From Calonectria ilicicola (Eukaryota > Ascomycota > Sordariomycetes > Hypocreales > Nectriaceae): a stretch of 64,000 nt of DNA. The translations under genes were made by a program, and so were the position numbers. The notes under the pieces were generated by a model, which was not told the DNA's origin, searched no databases, and was given only the letters and a program-made list of their open reading frames with translations. Positions 21,085-31,466 of the stretch are shown piece after piece; position 1 is the stretch's first letter; every line of letters begins with the position of its first letter. The stretch is taken from the NCBI GenBank assembly GCA_020809705.1, contig CP085831.1, positions 4,712,001 through 4,776,000 of the forward strand. The letters are read 5' to 3'.

Positions 21085-22338
21085 ATGTCGCAACCAAAAC
21101 TGCACGTCGATGTTTATCCCACTATTGCACCTGAAGCACTAGCTGGTGAAAATGTAGGAAAGATTGCTGTAGTCACTGGAGCAGCCCGTGGTGAGTAAAG
21201 AAGTTTTTTTTTTCTTCTTTTCTTTTTGTTGCTGTATAATGAGTTGTAACGTCAAATTGGGCCCACATGTCTAATCAAAAGTTGAACTTAGGAATCGGGA
21301 GGGCTATCGCCGTTGCAATGGCGAAAACGGGTGCAAACCTTGCAATTCTAGATTTTGACATCGAGCGACAAGCAGAAACTAAAGCAGAATGCGAGAGTAT
21401 TGGATCCAAGATTTTCGCATATGCGTGTGACGTGACGGATATTCAAGCCTCTAGGGTAGTTTATGAAAAAATTAAAGCCGATCTCGGGCCCGTCGAGTAA
21501 GTGGCATCTCCTTCTGCGAGTCTTGTATCAATATTACAGAATTCAGCCAACCTCAAACGAAATGAATCTACTAACAAATCTAACTAGCATTCTAATTAAC
21601 AATGCTGGTGGCAATTCCCGACGACCTGCTGCGATGGAAACCTGGGAAGCGTTTTGGGCTGGCGTGGAGAAGAACTCCAAGAGTGTCAGTGACTTGACTA
21701 CCAAATTACAACTTTCCCAATTTCATTCTAATTTTTGCTAGGCTTTGATATGGGCCTTCCTTGTGCTACCCTCTATGAGAGAGCGACAGCAGGGATGCAT
21801 CATCAATATCGCGTCGAGAGCAGGAACCGTCTCTGTCCCGTTCGCGGGAGCCTATTCGACTGGAAAGGCTGCATTAATCAGAGCAACAGCGTGTCTACAG
21901 GCCGAACTTGAAGTGGACGGATTTGGTGACAAGATCCACTTGTATGCGCTGCACCCTGGTGCAGTTAAAACCGACATGCTTGGTGGGTTCCTTGGAGGCT
22001 CTTTCACGTCAAGGCCAACCCCAACTAACCGTTCTACAATAGTCCCCGCTGACCCAGACGTGGCTCAAAAATATCCCGAAATGGTCATTAAGTGGAAACA
22101 GTTCCATGCCCTGTTTAGATGTTTACCCGCGGTCTGTGGTCAAACATGTGCCTTTTTGTCAACGGGTCGGGGCAAAGCACTCAGAGGAAAGTATTTCGAT
22201 TGCGAACAAGATATAGGAACCGTACTTGCAGCCGGGAGAGATGGTCTGGATGGTCTTTATGATATGAAAGTAGATTTTCTGGCCGGTCTTCCGAATGATG
22301 GTGGCACTGTTTCATCAACTGCCCTTCAGAAGGTCTAG
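21085..22338 (+). CDS. Short-chain dehydrogenase/reductase SDR1
   Basis: Four exons: 21085-21190, 21292-21496, 21588-21684 and 21742-22338, joining in frame to 334 residues. The introns are GT..AG, and the third uses the donor GTCAGT. Classical SDR (Rossmann) features: TGAARGIG for NAD(P) binding near residue 33, NNAG, then catalytic S161 (IASRAG), Y174 and K178 (YSTGK). The C-terminal 100 residues are longer than in a minimal 250-residue SDR and have no specific mark that I recognise. It would oxidise an alcohol or reduce a ketone in the cytosol. It sits between the transporter and the regulator in the same orientation and carries three GTGGGG motifs upstream. Substrate unknown. It is not a close duplicate of SDR2 or SDR3, judging by motif spacing. 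Confidence 0.9.
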
Positions 22339-23199
22339 AATGGATTTACCAGGAAACATATTGATGTTAAATGAGAAAGCTAGTTGAATAGATCCAAATC
22401 TCATTTTTTGAATGTTCATGAAAAAAAAAGCACTGCAACGCGTAACTTAGATTTGCTGAGACTCAGGCGAGATCCGCATGTCGCCCTTGATAAGGAAGTT
22501 GATCCGAGCGCCGTGGGCCAAAGGGCCGATATTCGGACTCCACCACGTCTAAGCGAAGTGATTTTGATCTCCACTTGGTGTAATGTTAATGCCGTGAAGT
22601 TTTATTTGTTGGCACAAGAAATTGTCGAGAGCGAAATCGTAGCATGCTTATATCTCAAGAAAACTGATGTTTGTAGCTGTGTCCGCCAGATGCAACCCTT
22701 GCCTGTGGATAAAAACAAGATCATGTTTTCGCCAATAGACTTGGCCAATCATCCATCGCATGATTCATATGATCAAGTTACAGGGGGGCTGCACGGGAGT
22801 CGATCCAACTCAACAATCTATTCGGCACATTGAAGATGACTAAAGAAAGAGTAATCAATCGGATCGACCGGGTTTTCTGGCCCACACACATTCGTAGTGT
22901 GTGATTAGTTGTTGGCAAAAGTCTAAGCTTGCGGACAAACCCCACAGCGGAGTCGGCTTCCCCGCGTTTCCCCGGACAAATTCTCTCCTTGAGCTTCCCA
23001 GTGCCGAGTGCAACCGGTGAGCTTGGATCTTACTTCCCCCCGGTTCATCATCAAACAATCCATTTCACCAAGCCAACCGAGTGGAAAGCTGTAATGGCGG
23101 CTGAAGGTAAGCTTGTGCCAGAGACCACTTGAGACGCTGCTCCGTCATCAGACCAAAGCTATATCAGAAAAATGGCTGATGTACTGAGATATAGTTGCT
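22339..23199. other. Intergenic region upstream of the cluster regulator
   Basis: No gene with an ATG and recognisable content. CCCCAC at 22940-22945 is 255 bp before the regulator start. The dyad ACACACATT..TAGTGTGTGATT lies at 22884-22906. A CT/GC-rich stretch with CCCCG and TTTCCCCGG follows at 22960-23045. Confidence 0.4.
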
Positions 23200-26100
23200 A
23201 TGCCGTCGACGAGACCACGGCAACATACCTGCCATATATGCAATAAAGAATTTACTCGAGCTGAACATGTCCAACGTCATGTAATGTCCCGTATGTCAAA
23301 AGCCACCGGCCTTATACCACACTTCCAAAAAGCCCTCACTTACTCACGTCTACGATGCAGATGAGAAGAAGAAGCCATTCGAGTGCCGTATTTGTGGGTC
23401 TCGATATGGGAGAGCAGACGTCCTAAGGCGTCATACGAGGAAGTGTTTCAGAGGCAAGAATTCCGGCCGGATGAATAACCTCCAGGACAGGCAAGTCTCG
23501 CCAAGGTCAGAACACGACGGGCTTGCAGAGTAATTCTCCCCTTTTATTCAGGTTCAATGATTCTTCTGCCGACTTTGCTTACTAGATTTTCTTAATGGAT
23601 ACGCATCTGATAACATGGTGATATAGAGCGGCCCAAGCTACATCCGGAGACTCGCAACGTGAGGCTGATTCGATCACGGTGGTCAATACGGAAACACAGC
23701 CTCTCACCCCGCCAGTCGATATTACTGCATCAGAGATATCCGTCATGCCATCTCAAAATGTGAGTATTTCTCTTTGATGTGTTATGTCAATCCCTTTTGG
23801 AATATGGATGAATTGACAATAGGGACAGCAAGAGCCAAATAGTCACGCTAACCGTCAAATATCACCGGAATCATCGCACTCGGATCAACTTCAGATAGAC
23901 GATGGAGGCTCTACAATAAACCTAGGTACTGTAATAATTTACTATGTTTTCTACTTTAACTAACCAAGTTATCTTAGAGCCTAGTATGAGAGATGAGCAA
24001 CCTGTTGACATGGGAATGATGGAAATTGAGCCCTTTCATGCTCACAATCATGGATTCCAATTTCCAACCACCATTTATGGAATGGATAATAGTCTCCTTT
24101 CTGCAATGGACATGGCTTCTGCTCCAGAATTTGGATTACTACATCAAGCCACTGCTCCAGCGTTTCTTGACGCGGCGTTTTGTAGCTCGATACCGTTTGA
24201 GGCTCTGTTACCAGATCTCGTCGTTGGTCAAGTTCAAGAAGTGTCTGATGCATCACAAGAGAGCGATGCTACACCCAAACAAGCCCGAGGATCCAATATA
24301 ATACAACGAATATCAAGAGATCAAGACTTTGAAATGAATGGTAGGACAGTTCCTGGAGATCTTGACGACCGCTGGTCCAAGAACTACCTTGATGATTGCA
24401 GTCTTGCAATTGGGGCCAGCCAAGTTGGCATCTTAGAGGAAAATATCATGAAGGCTGATGTGTCCAATATGTTGGATACTTTCAAGATGCCAAGCAAAAC
24501 TTCCATCCAACGTGCTCTGAACGCATATTTCAGGCATTTTGACCCTCACACGCCAATAGTTCATCGTCCCACATTTTCCATTTCTGGAACTCCACGTAAG
24601 CATCGCTAAAGTGATATGAATGTTCTTTACTGATTTTGGGTAGCGGCATTGGTTCTTGCAATGATAGCAATTGGAGCTCTACACGTCTCTGAACATGCCT
24701 TTGCAATTCGGGCTTATGACGCGGCTGTAACTTTATTAGCTCAGGTCAGCCGTTCTAATATCATACAGGCTTGGAGTATATCTAACAAAGTAGCAGAATG
24801 AAGTAGAAAAGAACTCATTCCAGGAAAAGAAGCTGGACCTTTGGCCAATCCAAGCCAGTCTATTATGCGCCCAATTTGGGGTATTTAGCGGGGACCAGGA
24901 GCGGGCAAGACGTGCTGAAAATCAAATATATTATTCTGGAACGGTAGGCTATCAAGATAATTCTACTGGTAATCTTCATCTGACAATTGCTGTAGCTTCT
25001 GCGTTGCGGATTGAAGGATGCAAAAAAGCTCATGATGACGCCGGATTATGACTGGCCCACATGGGTCTATCTTCAAACATACACACGGTACGCTCTTTTT
25101 TTTTCTTTTCGATTTTTGATAGTATTGTTACTTACAATGAATTCGAATTTCTACAGCCTTGCAGCCTGGTCCGTTACACTGTTTGCGATCGCTTTGTCAT
25201 ATGATATCACCATGACCTGCATCATAAGCCCTCAAGCAGTTGATTTGCCATTGCCTGAAGATTCTAGGCTGTGGAATGCACAATCCAACGCAGAATGGCA
25301 ACGGCTTCGTCGTAATATACCAGTAGATAATATCGGAATTTTCACGGCCTGCAAACTCTTACTGGACAATGAACCCATACCGGCTACAATGACACCATTT
25401 GGACTTCTTGCATTAATTGGCGGCTTGTTAGCTCACATTTGTAGCCATGAAAGGCTCTTGTCAGGACTAGGTGATGTCCTCTATGCAGAATTTGCCAGAA
25501 AGATGGAGCGTAGCCTCGTTACTTGGGAGAAGCTGTGGCGAAATAATCCACATGCTGAACACGTACCAAGTGTGCATGCAGATCCTTTGATGTTGGATTG
25601 CGGCGCATTGCTTGGATCAGCCCGGTATCATCTCTACGTGGGCAGGGAGATATCAACATTGAAGAGACTCGGCTCAGATCCGCATTCAATTTTGCACTTC
25701 TCGGAGATTTCAATCACATCAAACACGCGAAAGGCAGTGAAGTATGCCGCCAACGCGTGGCTGGGCCGAGTTCGCGTCGGCGTCGCGTACTTGGAGCGTA
25801 CAGCTGCTTTTTCTTGCGGCGGTCATACATTAGTGACCGCATGTGAAGGAGGTAAGTCTTAGAAGAAATTCCTTCTTTGGTCGCGATAGACATGAGTCGA
25901 GCTATTGCTAAACCTTTTTCTATTGTAGCACTACTTTTAGCCTGGTGGCTGTCAATCCAAGATGCTCCGTCGAATACATCTCGCGCAAGCTTGGAACTAG
26001 ATGAAACGCTGGACGAAATCTTTCAGGAAATCTTCCAGCTATTATCAGAACAGGGATTTGATTGCACAAATCGACCCCGCGCGAAAATTCCGTTGGAATT

Positions 26101-26246
26101 CTACGGTCGCTTAACGACCGCGGGCTTTTGGAATTGTGAGTCTCATATTTACAATTAAATGGCTAGGCAAATGGAACTAATTCAAACCAGATGGGAAAAA
26201 AATATCCGAGACTTTGAAAATTTTTTCTGAGAAGCTACAGCACTAG
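23200..26246 (+). CDS. C2H2 zinc finger + fungal-specific-domain transcription factor (likely pathway regulator)
   Basis: Eleven exons: 23200-23290, 23361-23529, 23627-23759, 23823-23925, 23978-24595, 24644-24744, 24794-24943, 24996-25087, 25157-25851, 25929-26135 and 26191-26246. They join in frame to 804 residues. The first intron splits finger 1, and splicing it restores the second ligand His. Finger 1 has C11, C14, H27, H31. Finger 2 has C39, C42, H55 and C59, a C2HC form frequent in this family. The recognition helices are RAEHVQR and RADVLRR, the Adr1/Msn2/AmdX type that contacts G-rich DNA. After a low-complexity acidic linker, residues about 350-790 form a fungal-specific regulatory domain (PF04082-like): PHTPIVHRPTF, LWPIQASLLCAQFGVFSGD, then the distal region ending FSEKLQH. 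Nuclear. Its place inside the gene set and the GTGGGG motifs before most neighbours suggest it controls them (inference). It converges tail-to-tail with the epoxide hydrolase, 73 bp apart. Confidence 0.88.
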
Positions 26247-26319
26247 ATATTATATAATTGGCCTAGGCTATTCAATCCCACCAGTGTGAGTGATTCTCAG
26301 CACCTGTGTGTCCTCTTCT

Positions 26320-27730
26320 TTAAAGGTCAAAGTCTGCAATTATGTCGGTGACATCCTTCCACAAGACCACGGGTTGTTCCAACGCTGCAAAATGGCCACC
26401 CTAATGCCGTATTAGATTGGATATTGGACGAAATGTGTGACAGATTATCTCACCCTTTCATGGCTCCGGAACCATTTAGCCACCTCAATGCTATCGCGCC
26501 ATTTTTTAGGGGGATGACTGAGTTCATACTTGAACCACGAGTATCCAAGTGGACATTTCATATTGGCCCATGCAGAGGCTCTCTCCGGGTTCGGATTTAT
26601 GACGTATCTATAGATCCATAGCGAGGTGGGATAGCATTTTGAGAACCAATAGAACGAAACATTTGTTAGGATATGTTCCATGGAAGGTTGCGTGCTGGGA
26701 TCAGACCATTGGATCAATTTCTCACCGATCCTGATGGTGTAGAAGATATTCATTAATATGTCATTTGATGGCTTCGACTTAGAAGTGGTGATTTTACTTA
26801 CCAGGCGAGTAAACCCACAGGGCTGCTTCCGATAGCCAGGCCAGCTGTCGCAGGTCGAGTGCCTTGGATTGCCCCGTATGCAAATCCATTTGACCTGAAA
26901 TGTCCCCCACGCTTTATAGCTTCTACCTCGTCTTGTGTATACTCTCCGGCGGCGATATCCGCTTGGACATCAACCCCCGCGGGTGGTGGCAAGAAGAACA
27001 TGTTCACATGAACAAGCCGACATGCGGGATCAATGGTCCCTATGACCGGTGTCACTATAGACCCGACATCACCCCCCTGAGCCACGTATCCCCCGTTCTG
27101 GAGGTTAAATCCTAGATTGTTCATCATTTTGGAATAAATTCTGGCAGCATCTTCATGAGTGAAATCTTTGTCCAAGGGCGGTCGAGAGGAGAAGCCAAAT
27201 CCAATCAAATCTGGAACAATAATGTGATAAGGTAGAACATCTGGGGTGGGGAATTGCTCATGGATGTGCTTGAGCATAGGGATAAACTCCATAGTTGATC
27301 CAGGCCAACCATGAAGGAATATGATTGGTACTGCTTTGGGCTTTTTCGAGAATAGCGCGTTAAACCGAACTGTATATACATGGCCATCATCGTCTTTGAC
27401 ATCGATCAGAAATTGAGGGAAACTGTTGAATTCATTTTCCCAAGTTCGCCTGCATGACCGTCAGCCCGTGTCGGAAAATCTTTGAACTGCCTTTTAAAAT
27501 ACGAACCAGTTGTATTTGTGACGCCACTGATCCACAGCTTCTAACAGCCAATCTCGAGTCACGCCAAATCGACCATCTTGTTGTGAATTCTCCCAGTTTG
27601 TGTCGGCTACGGGGAGGTTGTCCAACAACAGGTTAAGCTTCTCGAGTTCTTCGGCAGGAACATTTATTTTATGAGGTCTCAGGTTCGCGCTCGCATCGAG
27701 AGGATATGGGGGGGTGGCAAAGTTCTCCAT
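26320..27730 (-). CDS. Epoxide hydrolase (alpha/beta-hydrolase, microsomal-type N-terminal domain)
   Basis: Four exons on the minus strand: 27507-27730, 26802-27449, 26454-26730 and 26320-26400, joining to 409 residues. Residues about 10-115 are the EHN domain (PF06441): FKINVP-like KINVPAEELEKL, then the W.HKYNW segment. The alpha/beta-hydrolase core follows. HGWPGS near 121 supplies the oxyanion hole. D202 in QGGDVGS is the expected nucleophile. The lid region runs to IGEKLIQWSD, and H386 in GGHFAALEQP is the catalytic base, restored by the last splice. The family opens epoxides to vicinal diols; members of this sub-type include fungal and juvenile-hormone-type hydrolases. No membrane anchor is seen at the N-terminus, so it is probably soluble. 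Diverges from SDR2 across a 600-bp shared upstream region. Confidence 0.9.
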
Positions 27731-28330
27731 GTTGGTTCGTTGTTTTAGAAATCTTTGTGCAATACGATAATTAAAGCAATGAATAGATTTAGTTTTAGAA
27801 TAGTACAAGTACGCGTATTTAAATTAAGTTCGCTCATACACTCCTATGGATAAGAAAACACTTGTCAACTACTCTATTTTTGATTTCTAAGCCTATGACG
27901 ACAGGTAGTGGATCTCGTATTCGAAGCTTTGCTTCTGCATTCGGTAACGTTATGCCCGAGGCTCATATCTGCAAGATGAAACTCAATATAGGTGTAGAGG
28001 TTTGTACTGAAATCTGACTAGGAAAATGATGACTTTCGAGCGGGAATAGCAAGGGTTTATCATTTATAGGAATTTAGATGCCCCACAAGTTAGAAAAAGG
28101 TCCAAGAGGGAAGGCATCCGGCTAAATGCTCCCCCACAACAACCGAGTTCCTCACTCCCCTTCAATCAACACCCCCGCCCCCACATAACATTCCCCATGG
28201 GGTGTGATTCTTGGCGTCTGAGTCCAGTACTGCACCATAGTAGTTGAGAAGTGGCTAGTTTTGTGATATAAATGAACACTGTGAAGATACTTGGAAACAA
28301 AGTACTCAATGAAACACATCCTCAGTCACC
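27731..28330. promoter_or_regulatory. Shared upstream region of epoxide hydrolase (-) and SDR2 (+)
   Basis: CCCCAC occurs at 28081-28086, 28132-28137 and 28179-28184 within a C-rich stretch (28128-28205). TATAAATG at 28267-28274 is 57 bp before the SDR2 ATG, which itself sits in a good context (accATGg). No gene recognised. Confidence 0.5.
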
Positions 28331-29323
28331 ATGGCCACCCGAACGCAGACAGCCTTCCTCGGAACAGAGCATGATTGCTATTTTGAAACAGATCCTCGTC
28401 AGAATCCAGAATTGAAAAATTCGCTTGAAGGGAAAAATGTTCTCGTCGCAGGTGCTGGCCGTGGTATCGGACAAGCCTGTGCAAAGTTCCTTGCACATGG
28501 GTCGCCACGGTCTCTCACATTGATATCGCTCGAGTTGAACGAAGTGCAGGAAACAGCAAAAGCCTGCAATTCAATTAATCCAAATATAGTCACAAAGGCT
28601 GTAGCCCTTGATGTTTGTGACGCCAAACGCGTGGAGGAAGTCATGGCCGAGATCGATCGCGATTTTGGAGGAGTGGACGTGCTGCTCATGAATGCCGGAC
28701 GGCCGCCACAGTGGCTACCCACAGCGCAGTGTGATCCAAAGGTATGGTGGGACACAGTCTCCATCTCCTTACAAGGTGCCTTCAACTTTAGTCGCTTTGC
28801 CCTTCCCAGCATGCAGCGAAAGAAAGCGGGTTGCATCATCTTCACCGCGAGTGCCGGGGCCCATAGTAATTACGGCATGGGTAGCTACACCGTCGGAAAA
28901 CTCGGCATGGTCCGTTTATGCGAGATTCTGCACCATGAAAACTTTAAGCAACACAACATCCGCTGCTTTGCAATCAATCCGGGTCGAGTGCGAACGCGTT
29001 TTGTTACAGACTTTGAAGATTTTCTCGACGGCGGGCGAAAAGAGAGTAGTTATGTTGAAGCAGACACGCCAGAGGATGTGCAGTCTGCGGAAATGGTCAA
29101 AAAGGCATTCGCGAATGCTCATTGGGACACTCCAGAGCTGGCTGCAGGGTTGGTCATTGCTCTGGCGGCTGGGAAGCTCGACTTCATGTCGGGGAGATAT
29201 TTGGATGCATCGCGCAATATTGCGGATTATATTGCCCAACAGGACATTATTCGGGAGGAGGACTTGCACAGGGTCAGGCTTCATGTAGCGAGGGACCATT
29301 TTGTCCCCACTTCTGATTATTGA
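28331..29323 (+). CDS. Short-chain dehydrogenase/reductase SDR2
   Basis: A single exon of 330 residues. Cofactor motif GAGRGIG at about residue 41, NAG as LLMNAG near 120, then TASAG with the catalytic Ser, and Y186 with K190 (YTVGK). There are 35 residues before the Rossmann fold and a C-terminal extension of about 70 residues, so it is longer than a minimal SDR. It ends DHFVPTSDY. It lacks introns, unlike SDR1 and SDR3. Expected to oxidise a secondary alcohol or reduce a keto group using NAD(P). Divergent from the epoxide hydrolase, so it could act on the diol that enzyme makes (inference). C-rich promoter motifs lie about 150-250 bp upstream. Confidence 0.9.
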   Translation: MATRTQTAFLGTEHDCYFETDPRQNPELKNSLEGKNVLVAGAGRGIGQACAKFLAHGSPRSLTLISLELNEVQETAKACNSINPNIVTKAVALDVCDAKRVEEVMAEIDRDFGGVDVLLMNAGRPPQWLPTAQCDPKVWWDTVSISLQGAFNFSRFALPSMQRKKAGCIIFTASAGAHSNYGMGSYTVGKLGMVRLCEILHHENFKQHNIRCFAINPGRVRTRFVTDFEDFLDGGRKESSYVEADTPEDVQSAEMVKKAFANAHWDTPELAAGLVIALAAGKLDFMSGRYLDASRNIADYIAQQDIIREEDLHRVRLHVARDHFVPTSDY

Positions 29324-29774
29324 GTGCTGTTCTTAAATATAAGACACTTGGAAAACGAAGTCAGTGTGTTATCTGAAATTATGTACCGTATCAGCATCGC
29401 ATTTAGAACTTCGCGTGACAACTCAGAAATCTAGGTCTATTTTGCCCTGCTAACTCGAGAGCTCTCAATTTCTTCTTTTTCAGTTTTTAATTAAAACAGG
29501 GACCTGGGCCTGGTAGATACCAAGAAGCAGATTTTAGAAGAATTACGCCTCGAAATTAAACTCTCACTTACGGCACAGCTCCGTCTTGCTCTTCCTATCC
29601 CACCCTTTGCAAACCTTTTAGAACGGAACCAAGGTGTCAATAGAAATCTCAGTTTTAGATGAATAGACCGATGTTCTCTTTTTTTTTCTCTTAAGGAGCA
29701 CCACTCAATTAACTATCTTGAACAACCAATTAATCAACATGCGAGGTTCTCTTCAGTTTACTGCCTTGTTCACA
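29324..29774. other. Convergent intergenic region (SDR2 / lyase)
   Basis: 3' flanks of two convergent genes. No gene or notable structure recognised. A T-rich tract lies at 29678-29691. Confidence 0.4.
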
Positions 29775-30713
29775 CTAGTGAAAAAATCCACCTTTCAATG
29801 ATGATCCTCCTGCTGCACGATCAAAAGCGGCTGCCTGCTCAATACCACAGACTTCAAATATCTCTTTGATGCCTCCTTCTCCATTTGGTGTGGGCTCTAC
29901 AAATCCTTTCTCTCTCAATTCCCGCATCGCACTCTTCACACTGTTGAACGCATATGTCAGAGACAGAATTGGCCAGATCACAATCCTGAAACCAAGCCTT
30001 TTGGCTTCCGCTGCATCCATTGCTGGTGTAACACCTCCTCCAACAATATTTAGCAGGCATGGCATTGGAGCAAGCTCTTGACACGCCTGGGCACATTGGT
30101 CCTTCGTCAAGATTCCTTCGAGAAACGCCACATCAGCTCCAGCCTCCCCAGCTGCCTTGAGCCGACGTATCGCTTCCTCAAGACCAAGGGATTGAAGAGA
30201 GTCTGTGCGAGCTATGATGACAATATCTCGTCCAGACTGCTGCCGCGCGTAAGACGCAGCTCGAATGCGCACCAGGTACTCGTCTAACGAAACTAGTTCC
30301 TTGTTGCGAAGATGGCCACAGCGTTTGTTGAATGTCTGATCTTCAATATGCATGGCGGCGATATTTAATTGGATGTATGTCTGAACAGCGCGGGCAATCG
30401 AGAGAGAGCTCCCGAATCCTGTGTCTGCATCTGCGATGACTGGAACATTGCGATCAAGAGATGCAATCATTCCGGCATTGCCTGCCATCTCTGGCAGCGT
30501 CACTATGGCTAGGTCAGGTTGGCCTAGTACAGAGGCAGCCGTTCCCGCTCCAGTCATGTACAGAGTGTCGAAACCAGCATCCAGCGCAATGCGGGCAGTG
30601 AAGCCGTCGTAAACACCAGGACACAGGATAAGCTTGTCTTTGTCGGCTAGCCTTTCCCGAAGAATGGCTGCAGCCGGCCGAAAGGGGATCACATCTTCCT
30701 GAATTTGAACCAT
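29775..30713 (-). CDS. Isocitrate lyase/PEP mutase superfamily C-C lyase (methylisocitrate-lyase-like)
   Basis: A single exon of 312 residues with a TIM-barrel pattern. CPGVYDGFTARIA near 31, DADTGFG at 95-101 for the Mg ion, EDQ at about 124-126, and KRCGH at 130-134 with catalytic Cys132. KRCGH is the form seen in 2-methylisocitrate lyase (PrpB) and 2,3-dimethylmalate lyase. PEP mutases and phosphonate enzymes lack the Cys, so a true lyase cleaving a substituted malate or isocitrate to pyruvate or glyoxylate plus a second acid is most likely. ARTDS and FLEG follow in the expected order. There is no peroxisomal PTS1 at the C-terminus (KGGFFH). An MmgE/PrpD protein lies in the same gene set, as in 2-methylcitrate metabolism. 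Which acid is cleaved cannot be told. Two GTGGGG motifs lie about 180 bp upstream. Confidence 0.9.
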   Translation of the reverse strand: MVQIQEDVIPFRPAAAILRERLADKDKLILCPGVYDGFTARIALDAGFDTLYMTGAGTAASVLGQPDLAIVTLPEMAGNAGMIASLDRNVPVIADADTGFGSSLSIARAVQTYIQLNIAAMHIEDQTFNKRCGHLRNKELVSLDEYLVRIRAASYARQQSGRDIVIIARTDSLQSLGLEEAIRRLKAAGEAGADVAFLEGILTKDQCAQACQELAPMPCLLNIVGGGVTPAMDAAEAKRLGFRIVIWPILSLTYAFNSVKSAMRELREKGFVEPTPNGEGGIKEIFEVCGIEQAAAFDRAAGGSSLKGGFFH

Positions 30714-31466
30714 CTTGAAGCCTGATCTCAGCAGAATAGGTGAATCTGATGTAGATATGTCGCAGGGTGAATGCTTAAATGCTCTTATTATTTATTTTTT
30801 CGATTAAATGTTCACCAATGTTCCAAAAAGCGGCTTCAGTATGGTTAACGCGCCACCGGTCTGGTGATGACGCCAAGACAACTTCAGTGGTGGGGTGTGG
30901 GGGAAAGCCGAGGGATGAGACTAGTTGGCTCTCTTGATGGGGGATGCTTAGTTATTATTTTTGAAATGTTCCCCCCACCATTTCACGGGCTTAATTCGGC
31001 TTGAATCCGGTACGGTTACACTGTCATATTCAGAATTAATTCACATAGGGGGATCCTCTTAGTGGGGTAGACAAACCTCTTAGCCTAAAACTTGGAAGCA
31101 ATCTAACTTCCATGATGCAGCTGATCAGAGAGCCGCCAAGAATTGAACTAATATTTTATTACATTTATTGCAGTATCACATAGTAATTTTATAGGCAGTC
31201 ACACGTCGATTTATCGATTCAAGGCGCGAAATCGGCCTGAAAATATTTTGCGAGAGGACATAGGAGCCATCTTCCCGAAGTTTAGAATTTTAGTATATAA
31301 CTTCATGAGAAAACATTAAATCCATGCACACTTGTCTGTGGAAATGTCACTTGAACTATCATTGGTGTGGGGTAAAACTATAAAAGCCAGTCTCCCTCAT
31401 CCAGCATCCCTCACTACGCATCAGAGGGACGAATTCTTCTCCTCCTTTGTTTTTTATTCCCAAAAA
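30714..31466. promoter_or_regulatory. Shared upstream region of lyase (-) and carboxylesterase (+)
   Basis: GTGGGG at 30890, 30897 and 31062, and CCCCAC at 30973. TATAAAAG at 31379-31386 is 81 bp before the carboxylesterase ATG at 31467, and favours that start over in-frame upstream codons, which would lie in or before the TATA box. No gene recognised. Confidence 0.55.

Noticed and set aside
22384..22833. A 149-codon plus-strand frame before the regulator
   Set aside because: No ATG near its start, no recognisable content, and it lies in a region with regulatory motifs.
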